DNA from: CAYSUS01 sp964434165
GTDB taxonomy: Bacteria; Planctomycetota; Planctomycetia; Pirellulales; Thermoguttaceae
Assembly: GCA_964434165.1 (NCBI GenBank)
Contig: CAYSUS010000073.1
Location: 1-35,587, forward strand
Length of the DNA: 35,587 bases
Direction: 5' to 3'
Shown: positions 18,775 to 26,263 of the stretch, piece by piece
Position numbering within the stretch: position 1 is the stretch's first letter
How the letters are laid out: every line of letters begins with the position of its first letter
Made by a program: the position numbers and the translations under genes
The notes under the pieces: generated by a model
What the model was told of the DNA's origin: nothing
What the model saw: the letters and a program-made list of their open reading frames with translations, nothing else
Database searches by the model: none

Positions 18775-20016
18775 TCAACGCGTGTACCCCCCGAAGTCAA
18801 TCGCCGCGTCGAGCATCGCCACGACGCTCTCCGGCGGCACGTCGGCCAGTATGTTGTGGACCTGCTGGAAGACGAAGCCCCCGCCGGGTTTGAGCACCTC
18901 GATCTGATCGCGCACGTGCTGGCGGATCTGTGCCGGCCCGGCGAAGCTCAGTGTCTTGTACGTGTCGCAGCCGCCTCCCCAGAAGGTGATCCGCGGGCCG
19001 AAGTCGCGCTTCAGCCCGGACGGTTCCATCCCCTTGCACGAAACCTGCACGGGGTTGATGGCGTCCAGCCCCGCATCGATCAGGTCGTCCAACAGCGGGC
19101 GCACGCCGCCGCAGCAGTGGAGCATGACCTTGACGTCGGCCAGCTCCTTCGCCCTTTGCCACATGGCGGCGTGCCGGGGCTTGAACAGCTCGCGGTACAT
19201 GCTCGGTGAAATCTGCGGGCCGTGCTGCATGCCCAGGTCGTCGCCGAAGAGGATGATGTCGATGTACGGCCCGACCACCGCGAGGTACTTCTCCAGGCCG
19301 GCCAGGTGCATGGACACGAGCCGGTCAAGCAGCTCGCGGGCGCGGTCCGGCTCGCTGGCCAGGAGCATGAGGAACTTGTCGTTGCGATAAAGGAACTGGC
19401 CGGTCTCCAGGAGATTGCCGCCGAAGAGGCCGATGACGGCTCGACCGGTGTTTTCGCGCAGGCGCTTCGCGCCTTCTGCCAAGAGCTCGTCTCCTTCCTC
19501 GCCCAACACCAGCGGGCCGGGCGGCGAGCGCATGCTGACCCAGATCGTGTCCTCCAGGGCCTCTTCCAGCCGGTCGAAGCCGTCCTCCTCCAGGAACGGC
19601 CAGAAGCACTGCTCGAAGTAGATTGCCCCGTCGGGCATCCTGCCCACGATGCGGCCAGCGTCGTTCCTGAGGACCCAGGCGCCCTCGGCGCGCTCGGGCG
19701 CGGCCCAGCGCGGCATCTGGCAGGGCGTGCCGTCGGGCAGCGTCCAATCGACCCAGTGCTCGTCCTCCAGGGCGAAGCCGCGGCCCAGCTCGATCGTGTC
19801 CACGTGGAACCGGTCCAGCACGTCCTCGTCGATCACGGCGAGCTGCTGGATCGGGTCGTACACGCGGATGGGCCGCTCCGGCAGTCCCAGATGCCGGCGG
19901 AGCTTGGCGTACGCGATGGCGGCGATGCCCGAAGAGCGGTGCCCTCCCAGGTCGATAGGCACGCGGTCGGGCTCCCGGTGGTCCAGGGCGGCGAGGACGC
20001 GCTCGCGCGGGGTCAT
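18775..20016 (-). CDS. Uroporphyrinogen decarboxylase (UroD)-fold protein, likely corrinoid methyltransferase type
   Basis: 413 residues. The start MTPRERVLAALDHREPDRVP and segments HVDTIELGRGF, IDIILFGDDLGMQHGPQISP and AGLDAINPVQ belong to the UroD/MtaA-like superfamily. A zinc-type ligand set H300, C302 (HCCGG) and C350 (GGGC) matches the HxC...C pattern of methylcobamide:CoM-type methyltransferases. True haem-pathway UroD lacks this zinc site. I therefore infer a zinc-dependent methyl transfer rather than haem synthesis; substrate and acceptor are unknown and no corrinoid protein is nearby. The start at ATG 20016 leaves 10 bases after the DUF1877 stop, so both are one transcript. A longer in-frame start at 20052 would overlap that gene and is less likely. 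Confidence 0.88.
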   Translation of the reverse strand: MTPRERVLAALDHREPDRVPIDLGGHRSSGIAAIAYAKLRRHLGLPERPIRVYDPIQQLAVIDEDVLDRFHVDTIELGRGFALEDEHWVDWTLPDGTPCQMPRWAAPERAEGAWVLRNDAGRIVGRMPDGAIYFEQCFWPFLEEDGFDRLEEALEDTIWVSMRSPPGPLVLGEEGDELLAEGAKRLRENTGRAVIGLFGGNLLETGQFLYRNDKFLMLLASEPDRARELLDRLVSMHLAGLEKYLAVVGPYIDIILFGDDLGMQHGPQISPSMYRELFKPRHAAMWQRAKELADVKVMLHCCGGVRPLLDDLIDAGLDAINPVQVSCKGMEPSGLKRDFGPRITFWGGGCDTYKTLSFAGPAQIRQHVRDQIEVLKPGGGFVFQQVHNILADVPPESVVAMLDAAIDFGGYTR

Positions 20017-20026
20017 GGTTCCGCCC

Positions 20027-20530
20027 TCACTGATCGGCGGTGAACAGGACATAGCGACCCTCCTCAGCCGCCTTCAGAAACAGGTCGCGCACGCCTTCGA
20101 ACCAGCCCCAGGTGTCGTCGAAATCCTCGCGCGAAAACGGCCAATCGTAGCTTCCCTGCGGAATCGCGAAGTAACGGCGCCGAAACTCCGCCTCCGTGAC
20201 CGACGGCAGGGCGGTGGCCACGTCGCGGACCTGCTCGGGCGTCTTGAGGACCATGATGTAGTCGCCGCGGGAGTAGAGCAACTCCCCGCCGAGGACGAGG
20301 TGGTTGAGGGGATACTCGCCGCCGTCCCACGTCAGTTGCCCGTCCGCGAGCGTGCGGTGCATCGCGTCCCAGGCCTTGTCGTTCTCGGCCATCAGCTCGC
20401 GGGACTCTCGAAAGTAGCTCTCCTCAATCACCTCCTGCACGTGCTCCAACCGGGCCGCGTCGTCCTCCCGGGCGCGGAGCGCTGCGACCTCCTCTTCGGA
20501 AAGCGCGAAATGCACGCCGAGACAACTCAT
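20027..20530 (-). CDS. DUF1877 (YfbM-like) family protein
   Basis: 167 residues, close to the family's usual length of about 160-170. Recognisable segments are the N-terminal MSCLGVHFALSEEEV, DKAWDAMHRTLADG (family K-WD-LH), YPLNHLVLGGELLY (family PL-xAVLGG), TPEQVRDVATALPSVTEAEF, and the helical end FEGVRDLFLKAAEEGRYVLF. No enzymatic motif is known for this family and its function is undetermined. The start ATG 20530 has AAGGTG just upstream. The frame is open far upstream, but that part is not protein-like and spans the promoter at 20610-20638. It is the first gene of a two-gene operon with the UroD-like gene. Confidence 0.82.
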   Translation of the reverse strand: MSCLGVHFALSEEEVAALRAREDDAARLEHVQEVIEESYFRESRELMAENDKAWDAMHRTLADGQLTWDGGEYPLNHLVLGGELLYSRGDYIMVLKTPEQVRDVATALPSVTEAEFRRRYFAIPQGSYDWPFSREDFDDTWGWFEGVRDLFLKAAEEGRYVLFTADQ

Positions 20531-20609
20531 GGCACCTTGCTCCGGGATTTCGGTCGGAAGGGCCGTCCTGCGCGATCTGAACGGGCTTCTACTTCCGGCG
20601 CTGGGGGCA

Positions 20610-20638
20610 AGCCTATACGTCGTCCGCGAGGCCGTCAA
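20610..20638 (-). promoter_or_regulatory. Promoter of the DUF1877-UroD operon
   Basis: On the minus strand TTGACG (20638-20633) and TAGGCT (20615-20610) are 17 bases apart, about 80 bases before the start codon at 20530. Confidence 0.5.
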
Positions 20639-20761
20639 CACGTCGCCCAGCGACCCCAGCCACGGCGAACCGGCACACCGCCGCGGCAATCGCCGGCGCC
20701 AACGCGGACGCAAGGAATCCGCGATCACGCGACTGCCGTTTTGCCCCGCGTGTCCCTGGAG

Positions 20762-20767
20762 TACAAT
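20762..20767 (+). promoter_or_regulatory. Candidate -10 box for the YwaF-like gene
   Basis: TACAAT is a 5 of 6 match to consensus, 36 bases before the start at 20804. The region 17 bases upstream (TTTTGC) is a poor -35. Confidence 0.4.
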
Positions 20768-20803
20768 CGCGGCCGTGATTCCGCTGCCGAGGGCTGACTG
20801 CAG

Positions 20804-21544
20804 ATGGAATGGCTCTGGTCCGACAACAAGTTCGTACTCTTCGGCCCGTACCACCTGGCCGCGCTGGCCGCAACCGCCGCGGCTGCGCTCGCGGTCGTTT
20901 GGGCGGGGCGGCGCATGCGGGGACGGCCCGGGCAGGTGTGGCTCAGCCGAGGGCTGGCCCTGCTGGTCGTCGTGAGCCAGGGGGGCGTGCAGATCGCGAC
21001 GCTGCTGCCGCGCTATTTCGACATCGAGGTCTCGCTGCCGCTGCAGATCTGCCACGTGGCCTGGATCGTGGGCGTTTATGCCTTGTGGACGCAGAGCCCC
21101 TGGGCGTTCGCCATCCTCTACTACTGGGGACTGACGTTCACGGTGCTGGCCTCGATCACGCCGGCGCTGGATTACGGCTTCCCGAACGCCTTCTTCTTCC
21201 AGTTCTTCTGGTGGCACGCGATTATCGTCGCGGTGGCCGCCTACCTGACCTGGGGCGTAGGTATGCGCCCCACGTGGGGCCTGTACCGTATGATCCTCGT
21301 GGTCACGGCCTGCTACGCGGCGATCCTCTACCCGCTCAACATGGCCCTAGGCACGAACTACATGTTTATCAACCGCAAGCCGCACCAGGCCACCATCCTC
21401 GACCACCTCGGGCCGCATCCGGTGTACGTGGCCATCGGCGTGGGCCTGGCGATCGTCGTCTGGGCCGCGATGACCTGGCCGTGGGAGCATGCGGCGCGGC
21501 ATGCGCGCATCACGCGCGAGCGCCGCGTGAGGAGGGGTGGGTGA
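20804..21544 (+). CDS. TIGR02206/YwaF-family integral membrane protein
   Basis: 246 residues with about six or seven transmembrane helices. Family marks are FGPYHLAALAA near the start, SLPLQICHVAWIVG (LPLxxC), FAILYYWGLTF, the DYGFPNAFFFQFFWWHAIIV segment, and NMALGTNYMFINRKP followed by LDHLGPHPVYV. This matches the conserved hydrophobic proteins typified by Bacillus YwaF, whose function is unknown. The C-terminal tail is basic and probably cytoplasmic. It is a single gene, convergent with the hydrogenase operon. A copy of the palindromic element at 21547-21580 begins 2 bases after its stop codon. Confidence 0.88.
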   Translation: MEWLWSDNKFVLFGPYHLAALAATAAAALAVVWAGRRMRGRPGQVWLSRGLALLVVVSQGGVQIATLLPRYFDIEVSLPLQICHVAWIVGVYALWTQSPWAFAILYYWGLTFTVLASITPALDYGFPNAFFFQFFWWHAIIVAVAAYLTWGVGMRPTWGLYRMILVVTACYAAILYPLNMALGTNYMFINRKPHQATILDHLGPHPVYVAIGVGLAIVVWAAMTWPWEHAARHARITRERRVRRGG

Positions 21545-21546
21545 GA

Positions 21547-21580
21547 AGCATGCCCACGCTGCGCGAGGCCATGCTACGCG
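21547..21580 (+). repeat. Palindromic element, copy A (downstream of hydA)
   Basis: This 34-nt stretch, starting AGCATGCCCACGC, matches the minus strand of 23603-23636 at 28 of 34 positions. It lies between the YwaF-like stop and the hydA stop. The two copies are inverted relative to each other and bracket hydA. Confidence 0.5.
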
Positions 21581-21629
21581 GGGCGAGGGCATCTACTCGC
21601 GTCCCAAGGAACGCATCGCGAGGCCCGCG

Positions 21630-23576
21630 CTATACGATGTACTTGCCCCGCGCCGTGTAGTGCGTGTGCAGCAGCTTATGGCTTCTGTGGCCGCAGGGGC
21701 CGTCGGTGAGGTACCGCTTGTAGAGCTTCAACAGGGCGGGATTCTCGTGTGATTTGCGGATCTCGTACGCGCGGTCCTCGGCGTAGATCGCCGCGGCCCG
21801 GGCGGCGCGGATCGCGGGGCTGGTCGGGATGGGCTGGCCGCCGCCGCCGAGGCAGCCCCCCGGGCAGGCCATGAACTCGATGAAATGGCACTCGCTGAAC
21901 TGCCCGCCGGCCGCGATGTTCTCCATCACCTTCTTGGCGTTGGCCGTGCCGTGGCACACGCCCACCTTGAGCGTCGCCCCGGCGAGCCACTGGAAGCCGT
22001 CGAACAGGTGCCCGAGAAGGGCCGGCACCGGCCCGGTCTTGGCGATGGTCAGCTCGACGTAGCGGATCCCCTCGAACCCGCGCACGGGGATCACCTCGGC
22101 GTGGTCGTAGATGCTCTCCACGCGCTGGCCGGTAACGATCTCGATGACCGTGCGCAAGGCGGCCTCCATGACGCCGCCGGTGGCGCCGAAGATCACGCCC
22201 GATCCGGTCGCCGTGCCGAACGGGTCGTCGAAATCCGACCGTGGCACCTTGGGCAGGTCGATGCCCGACTCGCGGATCATCTTGGCCAGTTCGCGCGTGG
22301 TCAGGCCGTAGTCGATGTCCTTATGGCCGCTGTCGCACATCTCCGGGCGGTTGCACTCGAATTTCTTGGCCGAGCAGGGCATCAGGGCCACGGTAACGAT
22401 GTCGTCGGGATCGAGCTGGGACAACTCGGCGTAGTAGGTCTTGATCAGGGCGCCGAACATCTGCTGGGGGCTCTTGGCCNNNNNNNNNNAGACGTTGGGC
22501 AGGTACTCGGGATAGAAGTGCTCGATGTACTTCACCCAGCCCGGCGAGCAACTCGTGAACTGGGGCAGGGCGGCCTCACCGTCGCCGTCGACCAGGGCCC
22601 GCTTGAGGCGCAGCAGCAGCTCGGTGCCCTCCTCGATGATCGTCAGGTCGGCGGCGAAGTTGGTATCGAACACCCGGTCGAACCCGCAACGGCGCAGGGC
22701 CGTGTTGAGCTCGAAGGTCATCGCCGTGCCCGGCTGAAGGCCGAAGCACTCGCCGATCGCGGCGCGGGGGCTGGGCGCGGTCTGGATCACCACGTGCTTG
22801 TTCGGGTTGTCGATGGCCGCCCAGACCTCGTCGGTCTTGTCGTTGGCGATCAGGGCTCCGGTGGGGCAGCGGTTGATGCACTGGCCGCAGTTGATGCAGA
22901 TCACCTCGGCCAGGGGGCGGTCGAGGTAGGTGGCGATCTTGATCTCGCTGCCGCGCCCGATGGCCTCCAGCACGCCCACCTCCTGGAGGTCGATACACGT
23001 GCGCACGCAGCGGCGGCACAGCACGCACTTGTTCATGTCGCGCACCACGGCGTGGCTGGAGTGATCGACCGGGAACCGCGGCTCACGGGGATGGCCGAAG
23101 CGGAAGTAATCGACGCCCGACTCCATGGCCAGCGTCTGCAATTCGCAGTTGTTGTTGCGGTTGCAGGCGTAGCATTCCCCGTAGTGATTGGAGAGGAGCA
23201 GGTCGATCACGTGGCGCCGCGCGCGGCGGACCTTGTCGCTGTGGGTCTTGACCTTGATCGGCGAGGTGATCGGGTAGCTGCACGAAGCCTGGAGGGTCCG
23301 CTGCCCCTCGATCTCCACCAGGCAAACCCGGCACACGCCGGCCAGGCACAGGTCCTCGTGGTAGCACAGCGTGGGGATGCGGATGCCGAGACGCTGGGCG
23401 GCCTCGAGGATCGTCGTCCCCAAGGGCACGGTGATCGGGTTGTCGTCCACGGTGACCTCGATCTGTTTGCCCAGCTTCTTGGCGTGCTCCATCAGCTCGG
23501 CGGTGCGCGAGCGCTGGCTGGCCGGGGCGCGGGTCGAGTCGGCGGGGACGTCGTGCGTCGTTGGTTCCCTGTGCAC
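21630..23576 (-). CDS. hydA: [FeFe]-hydrogenase catalytic subunit, HydA/HndD type (contains assembly gap)
   Basis: Reversible H2 oxidation at the H-cluster. 648 residues. Domains in order: [2Fe-2S] ferredoxin (C71, C82, C85, C99); His-ligated cluster H131-C135-C138-C144; two [4Fe-4S] sites (C184, C187, C190, C194 and C227, C230, C233, C237); H-domain with TSCSPGW (341-347), MPCSAKKFE (399-407) and FMACPGGCLGGGG; small-subunit-like tail ending LLHTHY. This is the M3 layout of NAD(P)- or ferredoxin-linked trimeric enzymes. In the first H-cluster motif the second cysteine of TSCCP, the usual proton relay, is serine; I recall such variants in other trimeric hydrogenases. The GTG start has AAAGGAG 7 bases upstream. 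A run of 10 N interrupts residues 363-366. It follows the NuoE- and NuoF-like genes on the same strand. Confidence 0.95.
   Translation of the reverse strand: MHREPTTHDVPADSTRAPASQRSRTAELMEHAKKLGKQIEVTVDDNPITVPLGTTILEAAQRLGIRIPTLCYHEDLCLAGVCRVCLVEIEGQRTLQASCSYPITSPIKVKTHSDKVRRARRHVIDLLLSNHYGECYACNRNNNCELQTLAMESGVDYFRFGHPREPRFPVDHSSHAVVRDMNKCVLCRRCVRTCIDLQEVGVLEAIGRGSEIKIATYLDRPLAEVICINCGQCINRCPTGALIANDKTDEVWAAIDNPNKHVVIQTAPSPRAAIGECFGLQPGTAMTFELNTALRRCGFDRVFDTNFAADLTIIEEGTELLLRLKRALVDGDGEAALPQFTSCSPGWVKYIEHFYPEYLPNVXXXXAKSPQQMFGALIKTYYAELSQLDPDDIVTVALMPCSAKKFECNRPEMCDSGHKDIDYGLTTRELAKMIRESGIDLPKVPRSDFDDPFGTATGSGVIFGATGGVMEAALRTVIEIVTGQRVESIYDHAEVIPVRGFEGIRYVELTIAKTGPVPALLGHLFDGFQWLAGATLKVGVCHGTANAKKVMENIAAGGQFSECHFIEFMACPGGCLGGGGQPIPTSPAIRAARAAAIYAEDRAYEIRKSHENPALLKLYKRYLTDGPCGHRSHKLLHTHYTARGKYIV
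22480..22489. other. Assembly gap (10 N) inside hydA
   Basis: The flanking protein reads LPNV, four unknown residues, then AKSPQQMFGA. Family members usually have about two residues there (LSSAKSPQQ). The first unknown codon begins with T, fitting serine. The placeholder therefore seems about 6 bases too long, and the real gap is probably about 4 bases. Confidence 0.9.
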
Positions 23577-23602
23577 CAGAAGGCTCCTTTATGATCCGAC
23601 GC

Positions 23603-23636
23603 TGTGTGGCATGCCCTCGCGGGGCGTGGGCATGCT
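23603..23636 (-). repeat. Palindromic element, copy B (upstream of hydA)
   Basis: The minus strand here reads AGCATGCCCACGC followed, after two bases, by CGCGAGG; it matches 21547-21580 at 28 of 34 positions. It lies in the 141-base spacer between the NuoF-like stop and the hydA start. A larger fold is possible: GTGTGGCATGCC (23604-23615) pairs with GGCATGCCACGC (23681-23692) at 11 of 12 positions. Inside the operon transcript this could form a processing or stability structure. Confidence 0.55.
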
Positions 23637-23717
23637 CGTGCTCGTTGGCACATGCTCACTCGACGCTGGCACGTCGCGACGGCATGCCACGCCTCACGCG
23701 GCGAACAAGGTCGCCGA

Positions 23718-24905
23718 CTACATGGCGGTCCGTCCCAGGATCTCCTCCTGGAAGTGTTCGCAGATGGAAAGAAACGCATTGGGGGCCGACTGGCCCAGCC
23801 CGCATTTCGACGCGACCTGGAGCGTCTCGCCCAGCGACCGCAGCTCGTTGAGGTAGGTCATGGAGCACTGGCCCTGCTGAAGCAACCGGACGCCTTCCAG
23901 CAGCTTGGGGACACCGTCGCGGCAGGGAGTACATTGGCCGCACGATTCGTCGATAAAAAACTCCAGGAAATTCTCGGCCACGTGGAGCATGTCGCGCGTG
24001 GGGCCGAACACGATCACCGAGCCGCCCGTGGGGATGTCCTCGAAGGCGATCGTGCGGTCGAAGTGCACCGCGGGCACGCACTGCCCCGCGGCACCGCCCA
24101 CCTGGACCGCCTTGGCGTCCTCCCCCTCGACCCCGCGAAGAAGCTCAGCCACGGTAATGCCCAGGGGGAACTCATAGACGCCGGGGCGCCGGCAGTCGCC
24201 GGAGACGCTGAACAGCTTGCGGCCGGTGGACTTCGCCGTGCCGTCGGCCTTGAACCACTTGGGGCCCTTGGCCAGGATGCAGACGACCCAGGCGAAGGTC
24301 TCGACGTTGTTGACAATGGTGGGATGCCCCATGTATCCCGTGTCGATGGGGAACGGCGGCCGGTTGCGGGGCTCGCCCCGCTGCCCCTCAAGCGACTCGA
24401 TCAGGGCGGTCTCCTCGCCGCACACGTACGAGCCCGCGCCCATGCGAATCTCGATGTCGAAGTCGAAGCCCCTCTTGCCGCCGGCGCCGGGCCCCAGCCG
24501 ACCGGCCTCGCGGTGGCGCGCGAGCACGGCCTCCAGGTGCGGGCGCAGGTAGGTGTATTCGGCGCGGAGATACATGAGGCCGTGCCGCGCGCCGATGGCA
24601 TAGGCCCCGATCGTCATCCCTTCGACCACGAGGTCGGCGAACTCGGCAAGGATGACGCGGTCCTTGAACGTGCCGGGCTCGCCCTCGTCGGCGTTGCAAA
24701 TGACGTACTTGGGCTCGCCCTCGGTCTTGGCCGCCAGCTCCCACTTGAGGCTGGTTGGGAAGCCCGCTCCGCCGCGCCCTCGCAGGCCCGAGGCCCCCAC
24801 CTGGTGCAGCACGTCGGCCGGCGGCCGTTCGAGCGCCGACCCCAGTCCCCTGCCCGGCCCGATGGTGGTGAAGGTCAAGCTGCCCGTCGTGCTCGTGGCG
24901 ATCAT
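23718..24905 (-). CDS. hydB: NuoF-like NADH/FMN subunit of the hydrogenase (HydB/HndC-like)
   Basis: Carries FMN, NAD(H) and a [4Fe-4S] cluster and passes electrons between NADH and the hydrogenase. 395 residues. Motifs: GRGGAGFPTSLKWE (43-56, NADH/FMN site), ICNADEGEPGTFKDR (69-83), GAGSYVCGEETALIESLEG (157-175), and cluster ligands C322, C325, C328 (ESCGQCTPCR) with C368. It is shorter than classical HydB/HndC of bifurcating hydrogenases: both the N-terminal thioredoxin-like [2Fe-2S] domain and the C-terminal 2x[4Fe-4S] domain are absent, so it looks like plain NuoF. The start ATG 24905 overlaps the NuoE-like stop by 4 bases (ATGA), implying translational coupling. The 141 bases before hydA hold the palindromic element. 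Confidence 0.93.
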   Translation of the reverse strand: MIATSTTGSLTFTTIGPGRGLGSALERPPADVLHQVGASGLRGRGGAGFPTSLKWELAAKTEGEPKYVICNADEGEPGTFKDRVILAEFADLVVEGMTIGAYAIGARHGLMYLRAEYTYLRPHLEAVLARHREAGRLGPGAGGKRGFDFDIEIRMGAGSYVCGEETALIESLEGQRGEPRNRPPFPIDTGYMGHPTIVNNVETFAWVVCILAKGPKWFKADGTAKSTGRKLFSVSGDCRRPGVYEFPLGITVAELLRGVEGEDAKAVQVGGAAGQCVPAVHFDRTIAFEDIPTGGSVIVFGPTRDMLHVAENFLEFFIDESCGQCTPCRDGVPKLLEGVRLLQQGQCSMTYLNELRSLGETLQVASKCGLGQSAPNAFLSICEHFQEEILGRTAM

Positions 24906-25423
24906 AGCTTGCGCTCCGTGCCCCCGGCAAAGGCGTGGACGCCGAACTGGCGCCGGCACTGCTCGAGGATGCCGTGGATCTTCTCGGGCGTGACGCGGGT
25001 GTAGATCTTCTCGTTGACCAGCATCGCCGGTCCCTGGTCGCACATGCCCAGGCAGTTGGCCCAGTGCAGCGAGAACTTCCCGTCGGGCGTGGTCTGGCCG
25101 AAGCGGATGCCCAGGTCGTTCTCCAACTGCCGGGCGAGATGCGACTTGCCCGCCATGTCGCAGGTGATCGTCCGACAGAGCCGGATCACGAACTGCCCCT
25201 GCGGCTGCTCGTCCAGGAAACTGTAGAACGAGACCACGCTGTGGACCTCCACCGGATGCAGGTCCAGCAGGTCGGCGATGATCTGCATGCAGTAGCCGGA
25301 GATGTGGCACTGGCGTCGCTGCAACTCCTGAAGCATAGGCATCAGGGCGCTGCGGGTGCGCCCGAAGCGTTCGGCCAGTTGGACCAGATCGTCGCGGATC
25401 CGCTCCCGGTCGGTGACCAGCAT
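24902..25423 (-). CDS. hydC: NuoE-like [2Fe-2S] subunit of the hydrogenase (HydC/HndA-like)
   Basis: 173 residues, usual length for NuoE/HydC. The thioredoxin-like [2Fe-2S] fold has ligands C83 and C88 (LCRTITC, C-x4-C) and C124 and C128 (NCLGMC, C-x3-C), exactly the family spacing. The N-terminal helical part has LMPMLQELQRRQCHISGYCM and VEVHSVVSFYSFL, also typical. It transfers electrons with the NuoF-like subunit. The ATG at 25423 is set by GGAGGA 5 bases upstream; the longer in-frame extension to 25507 crosses the palindrome at 25490-25507. It is the first gene of the operon and overlaps the NuoF-like gene by 4 bases. Confidence 0.93.
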   Translation of the reverse strand: MLVTDRERIRDDLVQLAERFGRTRSALMPMLQELQRRQCHISGYCMQIIADLLDLHPVEVHSVVSFYSFLDEQPQGQFVIRLCRTITCDMAGKSHLARQLENDLGIRFGQTTPDGKFSLHWANCLGMCDQGPAMLVNEKIYTRVTPEKIHGILEQCRRQFGVHAFAGGTERKL

Positions 25424-25489
25424 GCTCGTCCTCCGGCAGAGGGTGGAAGGGCCGGGCAGAGAGGCCTCAGTCACCGCACAAGGTAACGG

Positions 25490-25507
25490 TTGCCGAAGAA
25501 AAGGCAA
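25490..25507. promoter_or_regulatory. Candidate operator of the hydrogenase operon
   Basis: TTGCC, 8 bases, GGCAA forms an 18-bp inverted repeat 67 bases before the first hydrogenase start. Size and position suit a dimeric winged-helix regulator such as the divergent MarR protein, and it would overlap the candidate leftward -35 box. The link to MarR is inference. Confidence 0.35.
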
Positions 25508-25698
25508 GACGGCTTGTCCGGTTTTGGCGCGGCATGCAAAAGGGGCGGCTTAGGAAAGAGCGGCGAGCAAGGTGGATTGCGCTGCGTTCGGGAGCCGGCG
25601 GCGCTTCCAAACTGGCGCAGTCCCCCCCCGTCGAACCGCAACTCACCATGAGAGACCGGAACACGGGCAGAACACGAATCGGGAAGTCTCTCCCTATG

Positions 25699-25712
25699 CC
25701 CTTCGGGAAGGG
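25699..25712. promoter_or_regulatory. Short hairpin upstream of the MarR gene
   Basis: CCCTTC and GAAGGG face each other across two bases, followed by TTTC. It lies 44 bases before the MarR start. It could be a weak terminator-like or operator element; evidence is positional only. Confidence 0.2.
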
Positions 25713-25756
25713 TTTCAGTCCCAAAGACAGATGATGCCTTGACCTGCCGTTCTGTG

Positions 25757-26197
25757 ATGAAGAGGCTCGACCTAGAGATCGACCGCATCGCGCAAAGCTG
25801 CGTGGCCGTCCGCCTCCGCATGCTCAGTCGATTCATCAGCCGACTCTACGACGAGCAACTCCGTCCGATGGGCCTGCGAGTCAGCCAGCTCAATATCCTC
25901 GTGGTCTCGGGCAAACTGGGTACCGCTCGGGCCCAGCAGGTCTGCGAGCTGCTGAGCATGGACGAATCCACGCTCAGCCGGAACGTGGAGCGGATGCGGG
26001 CCCAGGGCTGGCTCGACGTGGTCCCGAACACTTTCGACGGCCGGACGCAGCCGTTCCATCTCACGCGCGCTGGGCGCGACCTGCTATCGCGCGCGGTCCC
26101 CGCCTGCGAGAAGGCCCAAGCCAGGGCGGAACGGCTTCTCGGCGCCGAGGGCGTCGAGTCGCTCCGGAAGGCGGTCGTCGCAACTCGCACAGGTTAG
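25757..26197 (+). CDS. MarR-family transcriptional regulator
   Basis: 146 residues, normal length for MarR proteins, which bind DNA as dimers through a winged helix and usually repress nearby genes until a ligand or oxidant is sensed. The helical N-terminus (VRLRMLSRFISRLYDEQLRP) forms the dimer part. The winged-helix region runs LRVSQLNILVVSGKLG, ARAQQVCELLSMDESTLSRN (recognition helix), VERMRAQGWLDVVPN, then the wing with FDGRTQPFHLTRAGRDLL. Cysteines are present (two near the ends and one in the helix-turn-helix), but redox sensing is not shown. No strong ribosome site precedes ATG 25757; GTG 25754 directly before is an alternative. It is divergent from the hydrogenase operon and upstream of a decayed gene, either of which could be its target. 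Confidence 0.88.
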   Translation: MKRLDLEIDRIAQSCVAVRLRMLSRFISRLYDEQLRPMGLRVSQLNILVVSGKLGTARAQQVCELLSMDESTLSRNVERMRAQGWLDVVPNTFDGRTQPFHLTRAGRDLLSRAVPACEKAQARAERLLGAEGVESLRKAVVATRTG

Positions 26198-26263
26198 TCC
26201 GTCCCTTCCCGCCAAAACCCCTCCGCGGACCGGTTTCGCCTAATTGCTTGCACATACAACTCA

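Larger units (their letters stand above)
25424..25756. other. Divergent control region, hydrogenase operon / MarR gene
   Basis: No gene is visible. It holds the palindrome at 25490-25507 near the hydrogenase start and a short hairpin at 25699-25712 near the MarR start. No promoter in either direction is convincing; a minus-strand TTGCCT (25507-25502) with TACCTT 16 bases further on is the best leftward candidate. Confidence 0.5.

Noticed and set aside
17162..18778. 538-codon minus-strand frame opposite the TPR gene
   Set aside because: Composition (His/Gln/Leu/Gly) is that of a complement frame; the opposite strand has clear TPR repeats.
21885..25004. Long plus-strand frames opposite hydA and the NuoF-like gene
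   Set aside because: The minus strand carries all hydrogenase cluster motifs; the plus frames are mirrors.
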